Shown in pieces: positions 50,414-60,547 of a stretch of DNA of 64,000 nucleotides (its first letter is position 1; each line of letters begins with the position of its first letter). The stretch lies in NCBI GenBank assembly GCA_014529385.2, contig CM043942.1, forward strand, positions 62,225,184 through 62,289,183. The letters run 5' to 3'. The position numbers were made by a program, and so were the translations under genes. The DNA comes from Adiantum capillus-veneris. Lineage: Eukaryota; Streptophyta; Polypodiopsida; Polypodiales; Pteridaceae. Under the pieces are notes generated by a model. It had not been told where the DNA came from, made no database searches, and saw only the letters and a list, made by a program, of their open reading frames with translations.

Positions 50414-51514
50414 GATCTCACCCTCTCGCAGATCGCTCATATGCACGAAGTAATGCCAGAGATTAGAGATGCAAGGGGAAAAGGCAAGATCGCTTTTTAC
50501 CGAGACGGAAAAGTGGTAATACTAGAGCGACGCTCCACATGACGGTGCGAGACTTATGGGACCACACTCAAAGTAGTTGCCTGGAACTACAATGGATCTA
50601 TGCGCCTTGATGTGGGAGCTTTTGAGGATAGCTTTACTGGAAGAGACATCATCTTTTACTCTGAGACACACCAGGCCCCTGGGCAATCCATGCCTCACAT
50701 CAGTGGATACAGGTGGGAGACAGCCTACAGACAGGAGACACGCTCAAAGCACAGAGGGTGGGGCTCGGGAGGAGTGGCAATGTTATTTAGAGAGGATCTG
50801 CAGCCATTGATACACAGCCCGCAGGGACGAGCAGGCTAGGTACATGTGGGTGAGACTGAACGCAGAGACAGGCAGATACCTCTATCTAGTTATTTGCTAC
50901 TTTCCCCCGAGTACTTCAGTTTATGTATCACCTAGAGGACAGTCCCCTTTCTCTATTTTGGATGATGACATATGGGAGTTCTCTAGGGATGGTGACATTA
51001 TCATCCTAGGGGACTTCAATGCTAGGACTGCCCATCACCAGCCACTGTTTTATGATACTTCAGAGGAGATGCTAAGAGAGGTAGATGTTGCAGAGACGGG
51101 CCTTTCCAGACTATCACACGATGTGGAATATACTGAGTATGGGCGACACCTGATAGACATGGGCACTGCATATGGATTGGCCATCTTGAACGGCCTACAG
51201 AGATTTCCTCCTGCGGGAGGTTTTACATGCTTCCCACACAGACATGGAGCCAGCACTGTGGACTATGTCATGGCACAGCCGAACCTCATCTCTAGTATCC
51301 AGGATCTCACAGTTGGGCCCAGACTGGTCGAGGTGGCACTGGATCATGCTTTGGTGTCGATGACCATCTCCTTCCAGTTCCGTGTAGCACACATGCCACG
51401 AGTAGCAGCCCCAACTCGCTACACATTCACATGGGAGACGGATTCTGTATACATGGACGGAATCTACAGACGCCTATGCACTGAGGACCCGGGGCGACCT
51501 CTGGAGGAGCTAAC
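50412..51514 (+). pseudogene. LINE A6, left part (ORF1 end and endonuclease)
   Basis: Starts at ATGATCTCACCCTCTCGC, inside the ORF1 C-terminal domain (DLTLSQIAHMHEVMPEIRDA). The endonuclease follows: NYNGSMRLDVGAFEDSFTGR, FYSETHQAPGQ, a frameshift near 50820, then LVICYFPPS, IILGDFNARTAHHQ, STVDYVMAQPN and LDHALVSM. It is cut at GAGCTAAC (51507-51514) by the hAT-like insertion and resumes at 60548 after the second GAGCTAAC. Confidence 0.88.
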
Positions 51515-51598
51515 CAGAGTTACCGGGGAACGCCCCCTAGCACCCATTCCGACGTTCCGGGGGGCAGTTCCCTTCCCGAACGTTCCGAAACGTCCCGA

Positions 51599-51628
51599 AA
51601 CGTCAGACGTCTTGGAACGTCTGACGTT
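51599..51628. repeat. Perfect 12-bp inverted repeat in the hAT-like element
   Basis: AACGTCAGACGT (51599-51610), six-base loop, ACGTCTGACGTT (51617-51628). Lies among the GTTCCG repeats of the left subterminal region. Confidence 0.95.
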
Positions 51629-51897
51629 CCGGGTGGCCAGTGCAAACCGGAATGGCCGTTCCGGAATGTTCCGGAACGCCGCTGGAACGGCCAACAGCTA
51701 CAAACAAATTTCGCAAAATTGAAAAAATTGAAGTAAATGTTTGGGCTTCTTTTTGAAGTGTGCAAGGCCTCAAGGCTCAAGCTCTCTCCCTCTCACACTC
51801 TCAAGATCTCTCCCTCTCAAGACACTCTCTCAAGGCTCAAGGCTTCAAGCTCTCTTCCTCTCCCTCCCACTCTCTCAAATCTCTCCCTCTCCCTCTC

Positions 51898-53375
51898 TGT
51901 CACGAGGACGTGGCAGTTATTAACCATGTCACAAGATGTGGCAACTGCTAACCTTGGTTGTTGGTTTCTTTCCAATGGGGTTTATTTTATTTGTTTTGAG
52001 ACCCTCTTTTTGAAGTAGCAAACGGTCGGACATTGTATGGTCAATGTGAACGGTAGATTCACCCGCAGACGGGAAGTGGTCGGCACTGGAATTCGTATGG
52101 TAAGAGGATGTCTAGGCTCAGAGCAAGATCATATAGGTCCCCCAGTCGCACTTAGCAAGTTGGTGGATACTAGGAAGTGAACTCAATTAAGGCGTAAAGT
52201 CAAGGTGGGACTACCAACAAAAAGTATCCGACATTTGGGGCCACATTGCACTTTTGGATGCGGTCCCAATGATGATAGATGGTCAGAAGACCAGTGGCAG
52301 CCCAACGGAAGCATCTCCTAAAATTTAGGGAACTGCTATTTTGGGCCGTGAAATGTGTTCGCGTCATTATTCCGGTATGACTAGGGGAACATTTTATAAC
52401 TCTGCCGTGAAGTCAACTGGGCAACCGGTCAGGATATTTTTAAGCGGCAAACCCGAAACGGGAAAATGCTTGAAAATGCGCCAAGTGTCACATTTTCGTG
52501 AACTTTCCTCTTGCAGAAAAATGGGCGCTGATTTTTATGCTGGGAGAGCCCTCATTTGCAACCTGTCACAGGTTAAGAGCTATGGAGTGCTTCCTTTCCC
52601 TCTCATGTACAGTGTGGTGCTAGGAGTGATGCCCTGCACACTACACACTGCTCTCTCTCTCCCCTACGTGCAGTTATGTGATGCCCCACAAGAGGGCTCC
52701 TCATTTGACTGATGTACAGTTGTGTGGGTTCATGCTTTTGTGCTTGAGGCAAGAGCCTCCTTGAGCAGGAACAGGGGTAGCTAACTGCTGCTCCAAAGCA
52801 GGCACTGGTGAGGGTCATAACCTCACCGTACAGGTGCAAAATCAGCGCTGTGTGTGCGCTGTAAATTCACTGTTTTTCAGCCGTACGGACGCCAAGATCA
52901 TTGGGAATCGTGCCCCACTGGCAAAGGACAGTTAGGGGACTGTTTGGGGCTGAAAACAGGGCAAAAACCAGTAAATACAGCGTGCTGAATTTACTGTTTT
53001 TGGACAGGAATCAGAGGGTATACGACAGTGCAAGCGAGTTCCAGCAAGGAAATTGGTTTCGCGCAAGTTTTGGGGCTGTTATGCTGCCGAAATTCGGCCA
53101 AATCAGATGGTATTTAGGTGGATACACGTGAAGGATTCCCAGGACCTTACCTTGTAGTTTACCCTCCTAAAGAATAAAGAAATACCGAAAGGGGCGCCGA
53201 TTTTGGGGCCTACAGGTTGTCGGCGTCTGCTCGGAGCATTCTAGCTTCCGAGCCGTGTGTGTGTTTAAGTGTTAACTCCCGTTACAGGTCTCCTTTGCAA
53301 AGTGCTTTGTGTGTGTGCATAAAGTAAAGAATTTCGGGTGAAAGCCAACGCCTACCGCCCTACGGGACGGTTTCA
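51898..53375 (+). mobile_element. G2 5' LTR
   Basis: TGTCACGAGG to CGGTTTCA, 1478 bp. The open frames within it repeat in the 3' LTR and are not called as genes. Confidence 0.92.
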
Positions 53376-53392
53376 TGGTTCCATTGCCGAGA
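53376..53392 (+). other. G2 primer-binding site, tRNA-Glu type
   Basis: TGGTTCCATTGCCGAGA starts directly after the LTR. It is nearly complementary to the 3' end expected for plant cytosolic tRNA-Glu (acceptor beginning UCC(A/G)UUG), unlike the usual initiator-Met PBS. The tRNA match is from memory of the family. Confidence 0.65.
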
Positions 53393-53473
53393 TATCAATC
53401 ACTTTTTCCTCAAAGAGTGAGCCTGAATTGTTCAGGGTAAAGACACACAGTGCAAGAACACGGGGATTACACT

Positions 53474-55358
53474 ATGGCCGACAAGGGGAAGGGAATTATG
53501 GAAGAGGGTTCCTCTTCAAAGGACAGGCAGGAGATTCCTATGGTTTTTGAGATTGGCGAGAGCTCACGGCCACGTCAGTCTATACCTCCTGTCAACATGA
53601 ATGTCCCTCAAGTAGTACAGGGCTTTATGACAGGGCAACTTGAGGATGATGCGTTCAAGACTCAATTAGTTGCCGCGGTGAATGTCTTTTCGCAACTGGT
53701 GCAGAATCCGAGGTTTATGGAATTCTTGCAAGCGCCACGAGTGCAACAACAAAATAGGCAACCTACGCCGCGTACGGAGCTTGTTGAAGCTCAAGCCCAG
53801 GTACTTCATGTGGCGCAGGAGGAAAGGGAACACTCGCATGTTGCGGAGTCGGGGGCTCCAAAGCAGGTTCCTCCCGTGCTTGAACAGGTGGCTAGAACGC
53901 CTATTCCACAAGTTATGCCAGTTCAGCCCGCCATCTTTCCGAGCCAGCATGCTGTCTTGAATGGATAGGGAGCTGGATACCAAGCTATGCACTCAGTTTT
54001 TCCACCACCCACGGTACATCCTCGGTATTTCAGGGGTGGATCAGTGTTCCAAAGTATGGCTGGTTATGCGTCTGGAAGTCAGCCGTACATGCCAGGAACA
54101 GTGTTCGGGGGTATGCAAGGCATCATGCCAAACCCCATGTATGGTAGTATCGGCATGCAGCAAGGTTTCCACGGCAACCAGGGCCAGTTTGGGGTGCCAC
54201 AGGGTCATTTTGGCATGGCTGGTTTTTCTGGACAGCAGCCAGATATCGCGCCTCTGATGCAAAATGTGAATGGCCAACACGTGCCGATTATGCCTAGTAC
54301 AGTGCCCATGTTGCAGACCATTCCATATGACAACTTGGGGGCACTAGAGAAGCCGAAGGCTTACAAAGAAGGTGGTGCAGCGGTAAAGTTCAGTACCTTC
54401 AGTGGTTTCGAGGACAAGAAAAAGGCACCTCACTTTCCTCCAGTTTTTTGATACAGCTTATGCGGGAGGGAATTTTACAGAGGCCTCGAAGGTCAGGAAA
54501 GCTGCCACTTTCTTAAAGGACAATGCACTTACATGGTGGACGACATTGTTAATGCAAGGACAGGCACCCGCCACTTGGGTTTACTTCAAGCAAATGTTTG
54601 CATCTGCTTGGCTATCAAATGAATTTGAAGCCGATGTCCTGACAGATTGGCACCAGCTTACGGCAGCTTCGTGCAAGAGCTTGCTGGAGTACAATAGGAG
54701 GTTTTGTAAAGCATTACTCTCAGTGACCTCCTACAGATTTGTGCCATTGACAGAGCAGATAGAGAAGTATTGTTGTGGGCTGCCTAAAGGGCTTCGCGAT
54801 TACTGTACAAAGAACAGAGTGGCTACCCTTACTCAGCTTATGGAAGTTGCGAACACTGGTCTTGCCTTGTTGAAAGGAGAGGACAGTGGATTTCCGAGCA
54901 ATGACAAAGGAGGGCAGCAAAAGAAAAATTCAGCGAAGAAGCCCTTTGTGAAAACGGCTCCTGATGCGTCACAGGGGTCAGAACAGGCCACCAAAGATAA
55001 GGATTCAGCTGGGACTTCTGGAGCGCAGGCAAAGCAACAGAAAAGGAAGCCTTTTGTGCACAAGTCGCTCGAGGAAAAGAAGGTCCTAATTGCTGAGAAC
55101 AAATGCTTTATATGCGAGCAGCCTGGTCATATTTCTATCAATTGTCCACAAAGGAAAAGGCCAGCTGACTCAGAGGATAAAGAAGACCAGAGAGGCAAGA
55201 AGCTAAAACCCATGGCAGGTTTAGTGCCAGACATGGTGGGTGACAGGCCCAGCACGGATGCCAGTGAGTTATGCGGGGCATGGGGTAAAGTTAGGGATCA
55301 GACGGCACTCATCTTCTTTGATCCAGGTGCCAAACCAACTTTATCTCACCAGAGTTAG
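53474..55358 (+). pseudogene. G2 gag
   Basis: ATG at 53474 (MADKGKGIMEEG). A Pro/Gln-rich N-terminal part with a stop at 53966 is followed by a Gly/Met/Gln-rich stretch (53990-54290). A frameshift near 54410 then leads to the capsid: KVRKAATFLKDNALTWWTTL, YFKQMFASAWLSNEFEADVL and LLEYNRRFCKAL. After a Lys-rich linker comes one complete knuckle, CFICEQPGHISINC (CX2CX4HX4C), at about 55104-55145. Gag binds and packages RNA. Two breaks prevent a full product. Confidence 0.88.
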
Positions 55359-55670
55359 CTATGAAACTGGGCATCAGAGCTGAAGAGATGGGGTACACCG
55401 CAGAAGCAGGGTTCGCATGTCCTGGCCACTCAGAGTGTGTTACTCCCATCATTGGAAAACTGCGTCTGCATATTCAGTCGTATGTGGACACTGAAGAGTT
55501 TTACATCATGCCGCTGGAAGGTTGTGACGCCTTGTTGGGGATTCCATGGATGTTCCGAGTGCATGGAGTCTTGGATGCCTACAACAAAAAGATCATTGTA
55601 CAGCATAGGGGCAAAAGTCACATCTTGGATGTAAAGCTTAGAGGAGAGTCAGTCCCTATTGTATCTGCTT
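55300..55670 (+). pseudogene. G2 aspartic protease
   Basis: TALIFFDPGAKPTF carries the active site as DPG where DSG is usual (55317-55331), and a frameshift at about 55340 follows. The second block is CDALLGIPWMFRVHGVLD. Catalytic Asp is kept, but the Ser to Pro change probably abolishes function. Confidence 0.8.
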
Positions 55671-55719
55671 CTGCTATCACTTCTGTAATAAAGAATCATC
55701 TTTCTGTGTACCTGATTTT

Positions 55720-57180
55720 TGCACGTGATGTCTCAGATAATGATCAGTCAAATTTATCTGTGTTAGATAAAGAAAGGTCAGCATTTTTGCAAAAGTTTAA
55801 TGACTGTTTTTCTGATTCATTACCGTCGCAATTGCCGCCAGAGAGACCTGAGGACCATCGGATAGATTTGGTGCCAGGGTGTAGCCCACCAAATAAACCT
55901 CCCTACATGGTTAGTGCGGCGCAGCAGAAAGAGATTATGGGCCAGGTTGAGGAGTTATTAGAGAAGGGGTTGATTCAGCCTAGTTCTTCATCCTTTTTGC
56001 TCCCCAGTGCTCCTAGTGCAGAAGAAGGATGGCTCATGGCGCATGTGTATTGATTACCGTGCGTTGAATAAGAATACCATCAAGAATAGGTTTCTTATTC
56101 CTCGCATTGATGATATTCTCGATCGTTTAGAGGGTGCTGCAAATTTGAGCAGGATAGACCTTAAGAGTAGGTACCATCAGATTCGTATAAGCCCAGAGGA
56201 TGTACACAAGACTGCGTTTAGAACGACATTTGGTCTTTATGAGTTTCTAGTAATGCCGTTTGGGCTAGCAAATGCTCCTGCCACGTTCAACAGAATGATG
56301 GACCGGATTTTCCGCTCGCATCAACAGTTTGTTGGAACATTCTTCAATGACATGATTGTGTATTCGAAGAATGAAGAGGAGCATAGGCGTCACTTGACCA
56401 TTGTGTTCGAAGAGCTGCGCTGTCAGAGGTTACTTGTCAATCCTAAGAAAAGTGAATTCTTCCTTGAAGAGATCCACTTTCTGGGCCACATAGTCTCAAA
56501 GGATGGTGTTAGAATGGTTCCCGCAAAGGTCGAAGCTATCAAGACATGGCCAGACTTGAAGACTGTGCACGATGTCAGGAGCTTCTTGGGATTGTGTTCC
56601 TACTATAGAAGGTTTATCAGAAATTTTGCAGAGATAGCATCGCCTCTTCACGCATTGCAAAAGAAAGAGGTCACTTTCAGATGGACCCAAAAAGAGATTT
56701 CAGCTTTTAGTCTCTTGAAGGAAAAGTTGACTTCAGATCCAGTTATTGTTTTGCCAGATCTTAGGAAGTCATTTGTGGTCCAGTGTGACGCGTGTGGCAG
56801 TAGCATCGGAGCCGTGCTAATGCAAGACGGACGGGTAGTAGCTTATGAAAGCCGAATTTTGCAAGGGCCAAAGAGGACTATGCAAGTATATGAAAAAGAG
56901 CTCTTGGCCGTTATTCATGCGCTTTCCAACTGGAAGCACTACCTCTTAGGTGCTGATTTTGTTGTCCAAACAGATCATCAGACCTTGCGATACTTCTTGA
57001 CACAGTCAAAGTTATCCGAATAGCATATGCGATGGGCAAACATTCTTTCCATGTTCCACTTCCAGATTATGCATGTGGAAGGCAAGAAGAATGTTGTGGC
57101 TGATGCGTTATCAAGAAAGCCACAAATTTCAGCTGTGTCAATTCCTTATCATCATGAGTTAGATGACATGAAGGAATAGT
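55720..57180 (+). pseudogene. G2 reverse transcriptase and RNase H
   Basis: The RT lead-in FLQKFNDCFSDSLPSQLPPE is followed by a frameshift near 56000. It continues VLLVQKKDGSWRMCIDYRAL, LSRIDLKSRYHQIRI (G to R beside the first catalytic Asp), LVMPFGLANAPATF and GTFFNDMIVYSK. The last should be FxDD: the first Asp is Asn (56346-56348), one G to A change. RNase H has VVQCDACGSSIGAVLMQDGR, VYEKELLAVIHAL, TDHQTLRYFL, then stops at about 57021 and 57177 with NVVADALSRKP between. Confidence 0.9.
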
Positions 57181-57218
57181 ATACTGCTGATGAAGATTTT
57201 GCAAGGATCTTTGAACAG

Positions 57219-58472
57219 TTACAAGAGGGGCAACATCACGAGCACTACCTTCTCAGAGATGGTTTTATCATGATGCATGGCAAACTTTGTGTCACTAGGC
57301 CACTGTGACATAAGGTCATGGAAGAGAGTCATGTCCCACCGTATGCAGGGCATCGTGGCATTGATGCAACAGTTAAAGCGGTAGAGACGTTCTTCTATTG
57401 GCCTACCTTGAGGAGAGATGTAGATGCCTTTGTGCGAGCATGCATAGTTTGCCAAAAGGTCAAGTTTGACAGGCAAAAGGCACCAGGGTTGTTACAACCA
57501 CTCCCGATTCTGGATAAGCCATGGGAAAGCATTCCTATGGACTTTATCTTTGATCTTCCAAGAACGCCAACAGGGAATGATGGTATATGGACCATTATCT
57601 GCAGGTTCAGCAAGCATGCCCATTTTATCCCTGTCAGGAAGAAGATAAAATCTGATCAGATGGCACGCTTTTTCATGTACAATGTGTTTAACTACCATGG
57701 TATGCCACAATCGATTATTAGTGATCGTGATCCTCGCATGACCAGTTTGTTCTGGAGAGGATTGTTTGAGAACATGGGTACTACGCTCAAGTTCTCGTCT
57801 TCGTTTCATCCACAAACTGATGGACAGTCAAAAGAGGCTAATTCTACTGTCTTAGATCTACTAAAATGCTATGTGTCAGATAATAAGGGCAAGTGGGAAC
57901 AGTATTTGCCTATGCTTTAGTATGCGTATAATAATACGGTGCATTCGTCTACTGGCAAAGCACCTTTTGAGATTGTTGAAGGCAGAAAAAAGGTTCCTCC
58001 CATTTTGCATACAAAGGACAAGATCTTTGAGGCAGATCGATATGTTGAGAACATGGATGAGATGTACAAGAAGGTTAAAGTTGCCTTGGAGAAGACTCAG
58101 GCAAAGCAGAAAAAGGCTGTTGATCGTCACCGTCGTGAATTGCTACTATCACCTGGTGATTGGGTTCTGTTAAGGTTCGAAAAGGCAAGGTTGAAGAAGA
58201 TGAAGGGCAAGGAACGGCTGTTTCCTAAGCTCAGCATGCGTTACTATGGGCCTTTTCAAGTGCTTGACAAGATCAGCGATGTGGCTTACAGGCTGAAATT
58301 GCCTGATGCATGGAAGATTCATAATGCGTTTCACGTGAGTCTTTTGAGACCCTTCGTGGGTGATGTGCCAGAAGATATGCCAGTTGAGGATCAGCCAGTA
58401 GTTGAGGAACTCGATGAGATCCTGGTACCTGAGCAAGTTTTGGCACATAATTACAGAAAAGTTAAAGGATAA
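57219..58472 (+). pseudogene. G2 integrase
   Basis: The zinc-binding domain has AGHRGIDATVKAVETFFYWP and VRACIVCQKVK. The core has SIPMDFIFDLPRTP, IISDRDPRMTSLFW and the third acidic position in DGQSKEANSTVL. One stop falls near 57306, before the zinc domain, and another near 57918 (PML*YAYNN), so the frame is split in three. The C-terminal domain includes LSPGDWVLLRF, LSMRYYGPFQVLDKI and IHNAFHVSLLRPFVG. Confidence 0.9.
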
Positions 58473-58685
58473 GTTGCAAGACGTTATTTGGTGAAGTTCA
58501 AGAACTATCCACCTATGGATGCAAAGTGGATGGAAGAGCATGAACTGTCAGAGTCACCAAATGTATTGCAGCTCTACCTTGAAGCCTTTGGGTTACAACC
58601 TACTTATGCCCCAACCCAACGTGTGCAAAGGAGGGGTAATGATAGAGCTAGTACATCAAATGTACCGATGAATTCAGTGCCATAG
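58473..58685 (+). pseudogene. G2 chromodomain
   Basis: VARRYLVKFKNYPPMDAKWM at about 58473-58532 matches the chromodomain (xxYLVKWxGYxxxxxxW); a stop (TAA at 58470) separates it from integrase. Confidence 0.85.
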
Positions 58686-58841
58686 ATACAAATGGCAAAA
58701 GTATGAAGGCCTCATTAAGTCATTTGTATCTATGTATGTTACGACCTTTCTTGCGGATACATGCGATGATAAAAGAGTGTTGATAGCACAAGATCATCAG
58801 TGGCGTGTATTTATGGAATACAATCGGGGACGTTTGCGATT

Positions 58842-58855
58842 TCAAGAGGGGGGTA
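58842..58855 (+). other. G2 polypurine tract
   Basis: AAGAGGGGGGTA lies directly before the 3' LTR start. Confidence 0.85.
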
Positions 58856-60332
58856 TGTCACGAGGACGTGGCAGTTATTAACCATGTCACAAGATGTGGC
58901 AATTGCTAACCTTGGTTGTTGGTTTCTTTCCAATGGGGTTTATTTTATTTGTTTTGAGACCCTCTTTTTGAAGTAGCAAACGGTCGGACATTGTATGGCC
59001 AATGTGAACGGTAGATTCACCCGCAGACGGGAAGTGGTCGGCACTGGAATTTGTATGGTAAGAGGATGTCTAGACTCAGAGCAAGATCATATAGGTCCCC
59101 CCGTCGCACTTAGCAAGTTGGTGGATACTAGGAAGTGAACTCAATTAAGGCGTAAAGTCAAGGTGGGACTACCAACAAAAAGTATTTGACATTTGGGCCA
59201 CATTGCACTTTTGGATGCGGTCCCAATGAGGATAGATGGTCAGAAGACCAGTGGCAGCCCAACGGAAGCATCTCCTAAAATTTAGGGAACTGCTATTTTG
59301 GGCCGTGAAATGTGTTCGCGTCATTACCTCCGGTATGACTAGGGGAACATTTTATAACTCTGCCGTGAAGTCAACTGGGCAACCGGTCAGGATATTTTTA
59401 AGCGGCAAACCCGAAACGAGAAAATGCTTGAAAATGCGCCAAGTGTCACATTTTCGTGAACTTTCCTCTTGCAGAAAAATGGGCGCTGATTTTTATGCTG
59501 GGAGAGCCCTCATTTGCAACCTGTCACAGGTTAAGAGCTATGGAGTGCTTCCTTTCCCTCTCATGTACAGTGTGGTGCTAGGAGTGATGCCCTGCACACT
59601 ACACACTGCTCTCTCTCTCCCCTACGTGCAGTTATGTGATGCCCCACAAGAGGGCTCCTCATTTGACTGATGTACAGTTGTGTGGGTTCATGCTTTTGTG
59701 CTGAGGCAAGAGCCTCCTTGAGCAGGAACAGGGGTAGCTAACTGCTGCTCCAAAGCAGGCACTGGTGAGGGTCATAACCTCACCGTACAGGTGCAAAATC
59801 AGCGTTGTGTGTGCGCTGTAAATTCACTGTTTTTCAGCCGTACGGACGCTAGGATCATTGGGAATCGTGCCCCACTGGCAAAGGACAGTTAGGGGACTGT
59901 TTGGGGCTGAAAACAGGGCAAAAACCAGTAAATACAGCGTGCTGAATTTACTGTTTTTGGACAGGAATCAGAGGGTATACGACAGTGCAAGCGAGTTCCA
60001 GCGGGGGAATTGGTTTCGCGCAAGTTTTGGGGCTGTTATGCTGCCGAAATTTGGCCAAATCAAATGGTATCTAGGTGGATACACGTGAAGGATTCCCAGG
60101 ACCTTACCTTGTAGTTTACCCTCCTAAAGAATAAAGAAATACCGAAAGGGGCGCCAATTTTGGGGCCTACAGGTTGTCGGCGTCTGCTCGGAGCATTCTA
60201 GCTTCCGAGCCGAGTGTGTGTTTAAGTGTTAACTCCCGTTACAAGTCTCCTTTGCAAAGTGCTCTGTGTGTGTGCATAAAGTAAAGAATTTCGGGTAAAA
60301 GCCAACGCCTACCGCACTACGGGCCGGTTTCA
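58856..60332 (+). mobile_element. G2 3' LTR
   Basis: 1477 bp, same ends as the 5' LTR, about 98% identical to it. Confidence 0.92.
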
Positions 60333-60547
60333 CTCTCACTCTCTATTTCTCTCTCTCTCTCTCATCATCTAGTCATAGCAAGGTTGAATGGTCTTCAAAC
60401 CGAGTTTTTTGTGAGAATTAGAGTCAAAGCACTCTCATACTCCTTCCGTTTTGCGCCGTTCCTGTTCCGGACCCCTACCTGTTCGCCCGTTCTGCAGGGA
60501 TCCCGTCGCCGTTCTCGTTCCGCGTTCCGGGTAACTATGGAGCTAAC

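Larger units (their letters stand above)
51898..60332 (+). mobile_element. Ty3/gypsy chromovirus G2, complete and young
   Basis: 8.4 kb with LTRs of 1478 and 1477 bp, a tRNA-Glu-type PBS, gag, protease, RT-RNase H, integrase, chromodomain and PPT. CTCTC flanks both ends (51893-51897 and 60333-60337). I count about 27 differences between LTRs, near 2% divergence. Despite this, the coding region carries about ten stops or frameshifts and an RT active-site change, so the copy is dead and may have been mobilised in trans. Confidence 0.93.
51515..60539. mobile_element. hAT-like DNA transposon remnant carrying nested gypsy G2
   Basis: GAGCTAAC is perfectly duplicated (51507-51514 and 60540-60547), an 8-bp target duplication as in hAT elements. 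The ends are inverted: CAGAGTTACCGGGGAACG on the left, and CATAGTTACCCGGAACG as the reverse complement on the right, about 15 of 17 bases alike. Without G2 the element is about 585 bp and has no transposase, so it is non-autonomous. Both subterminal regions are packed with GTTCCG/CGGAAC motifs, the kind of repeat hAT transposases bind. The gypsy G2 inserted into its CT-rich interior. Confidence 0.82.

Noticed and set aside
51520-51780. Minus-strand open frames in the hAT-like left end (also 51464-51694).
   Set aside because: They are translations of GTTCCG-type subterminal repeats, with no transposase motif.
52341-52712. Open frames of 70-144 residues in the G2 LTRs (also 52901-53131, 59236-59670, 59858-60088).
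   Set aside because: They recur in both LTRs, carry no domain, and lie in regulatory sequence.
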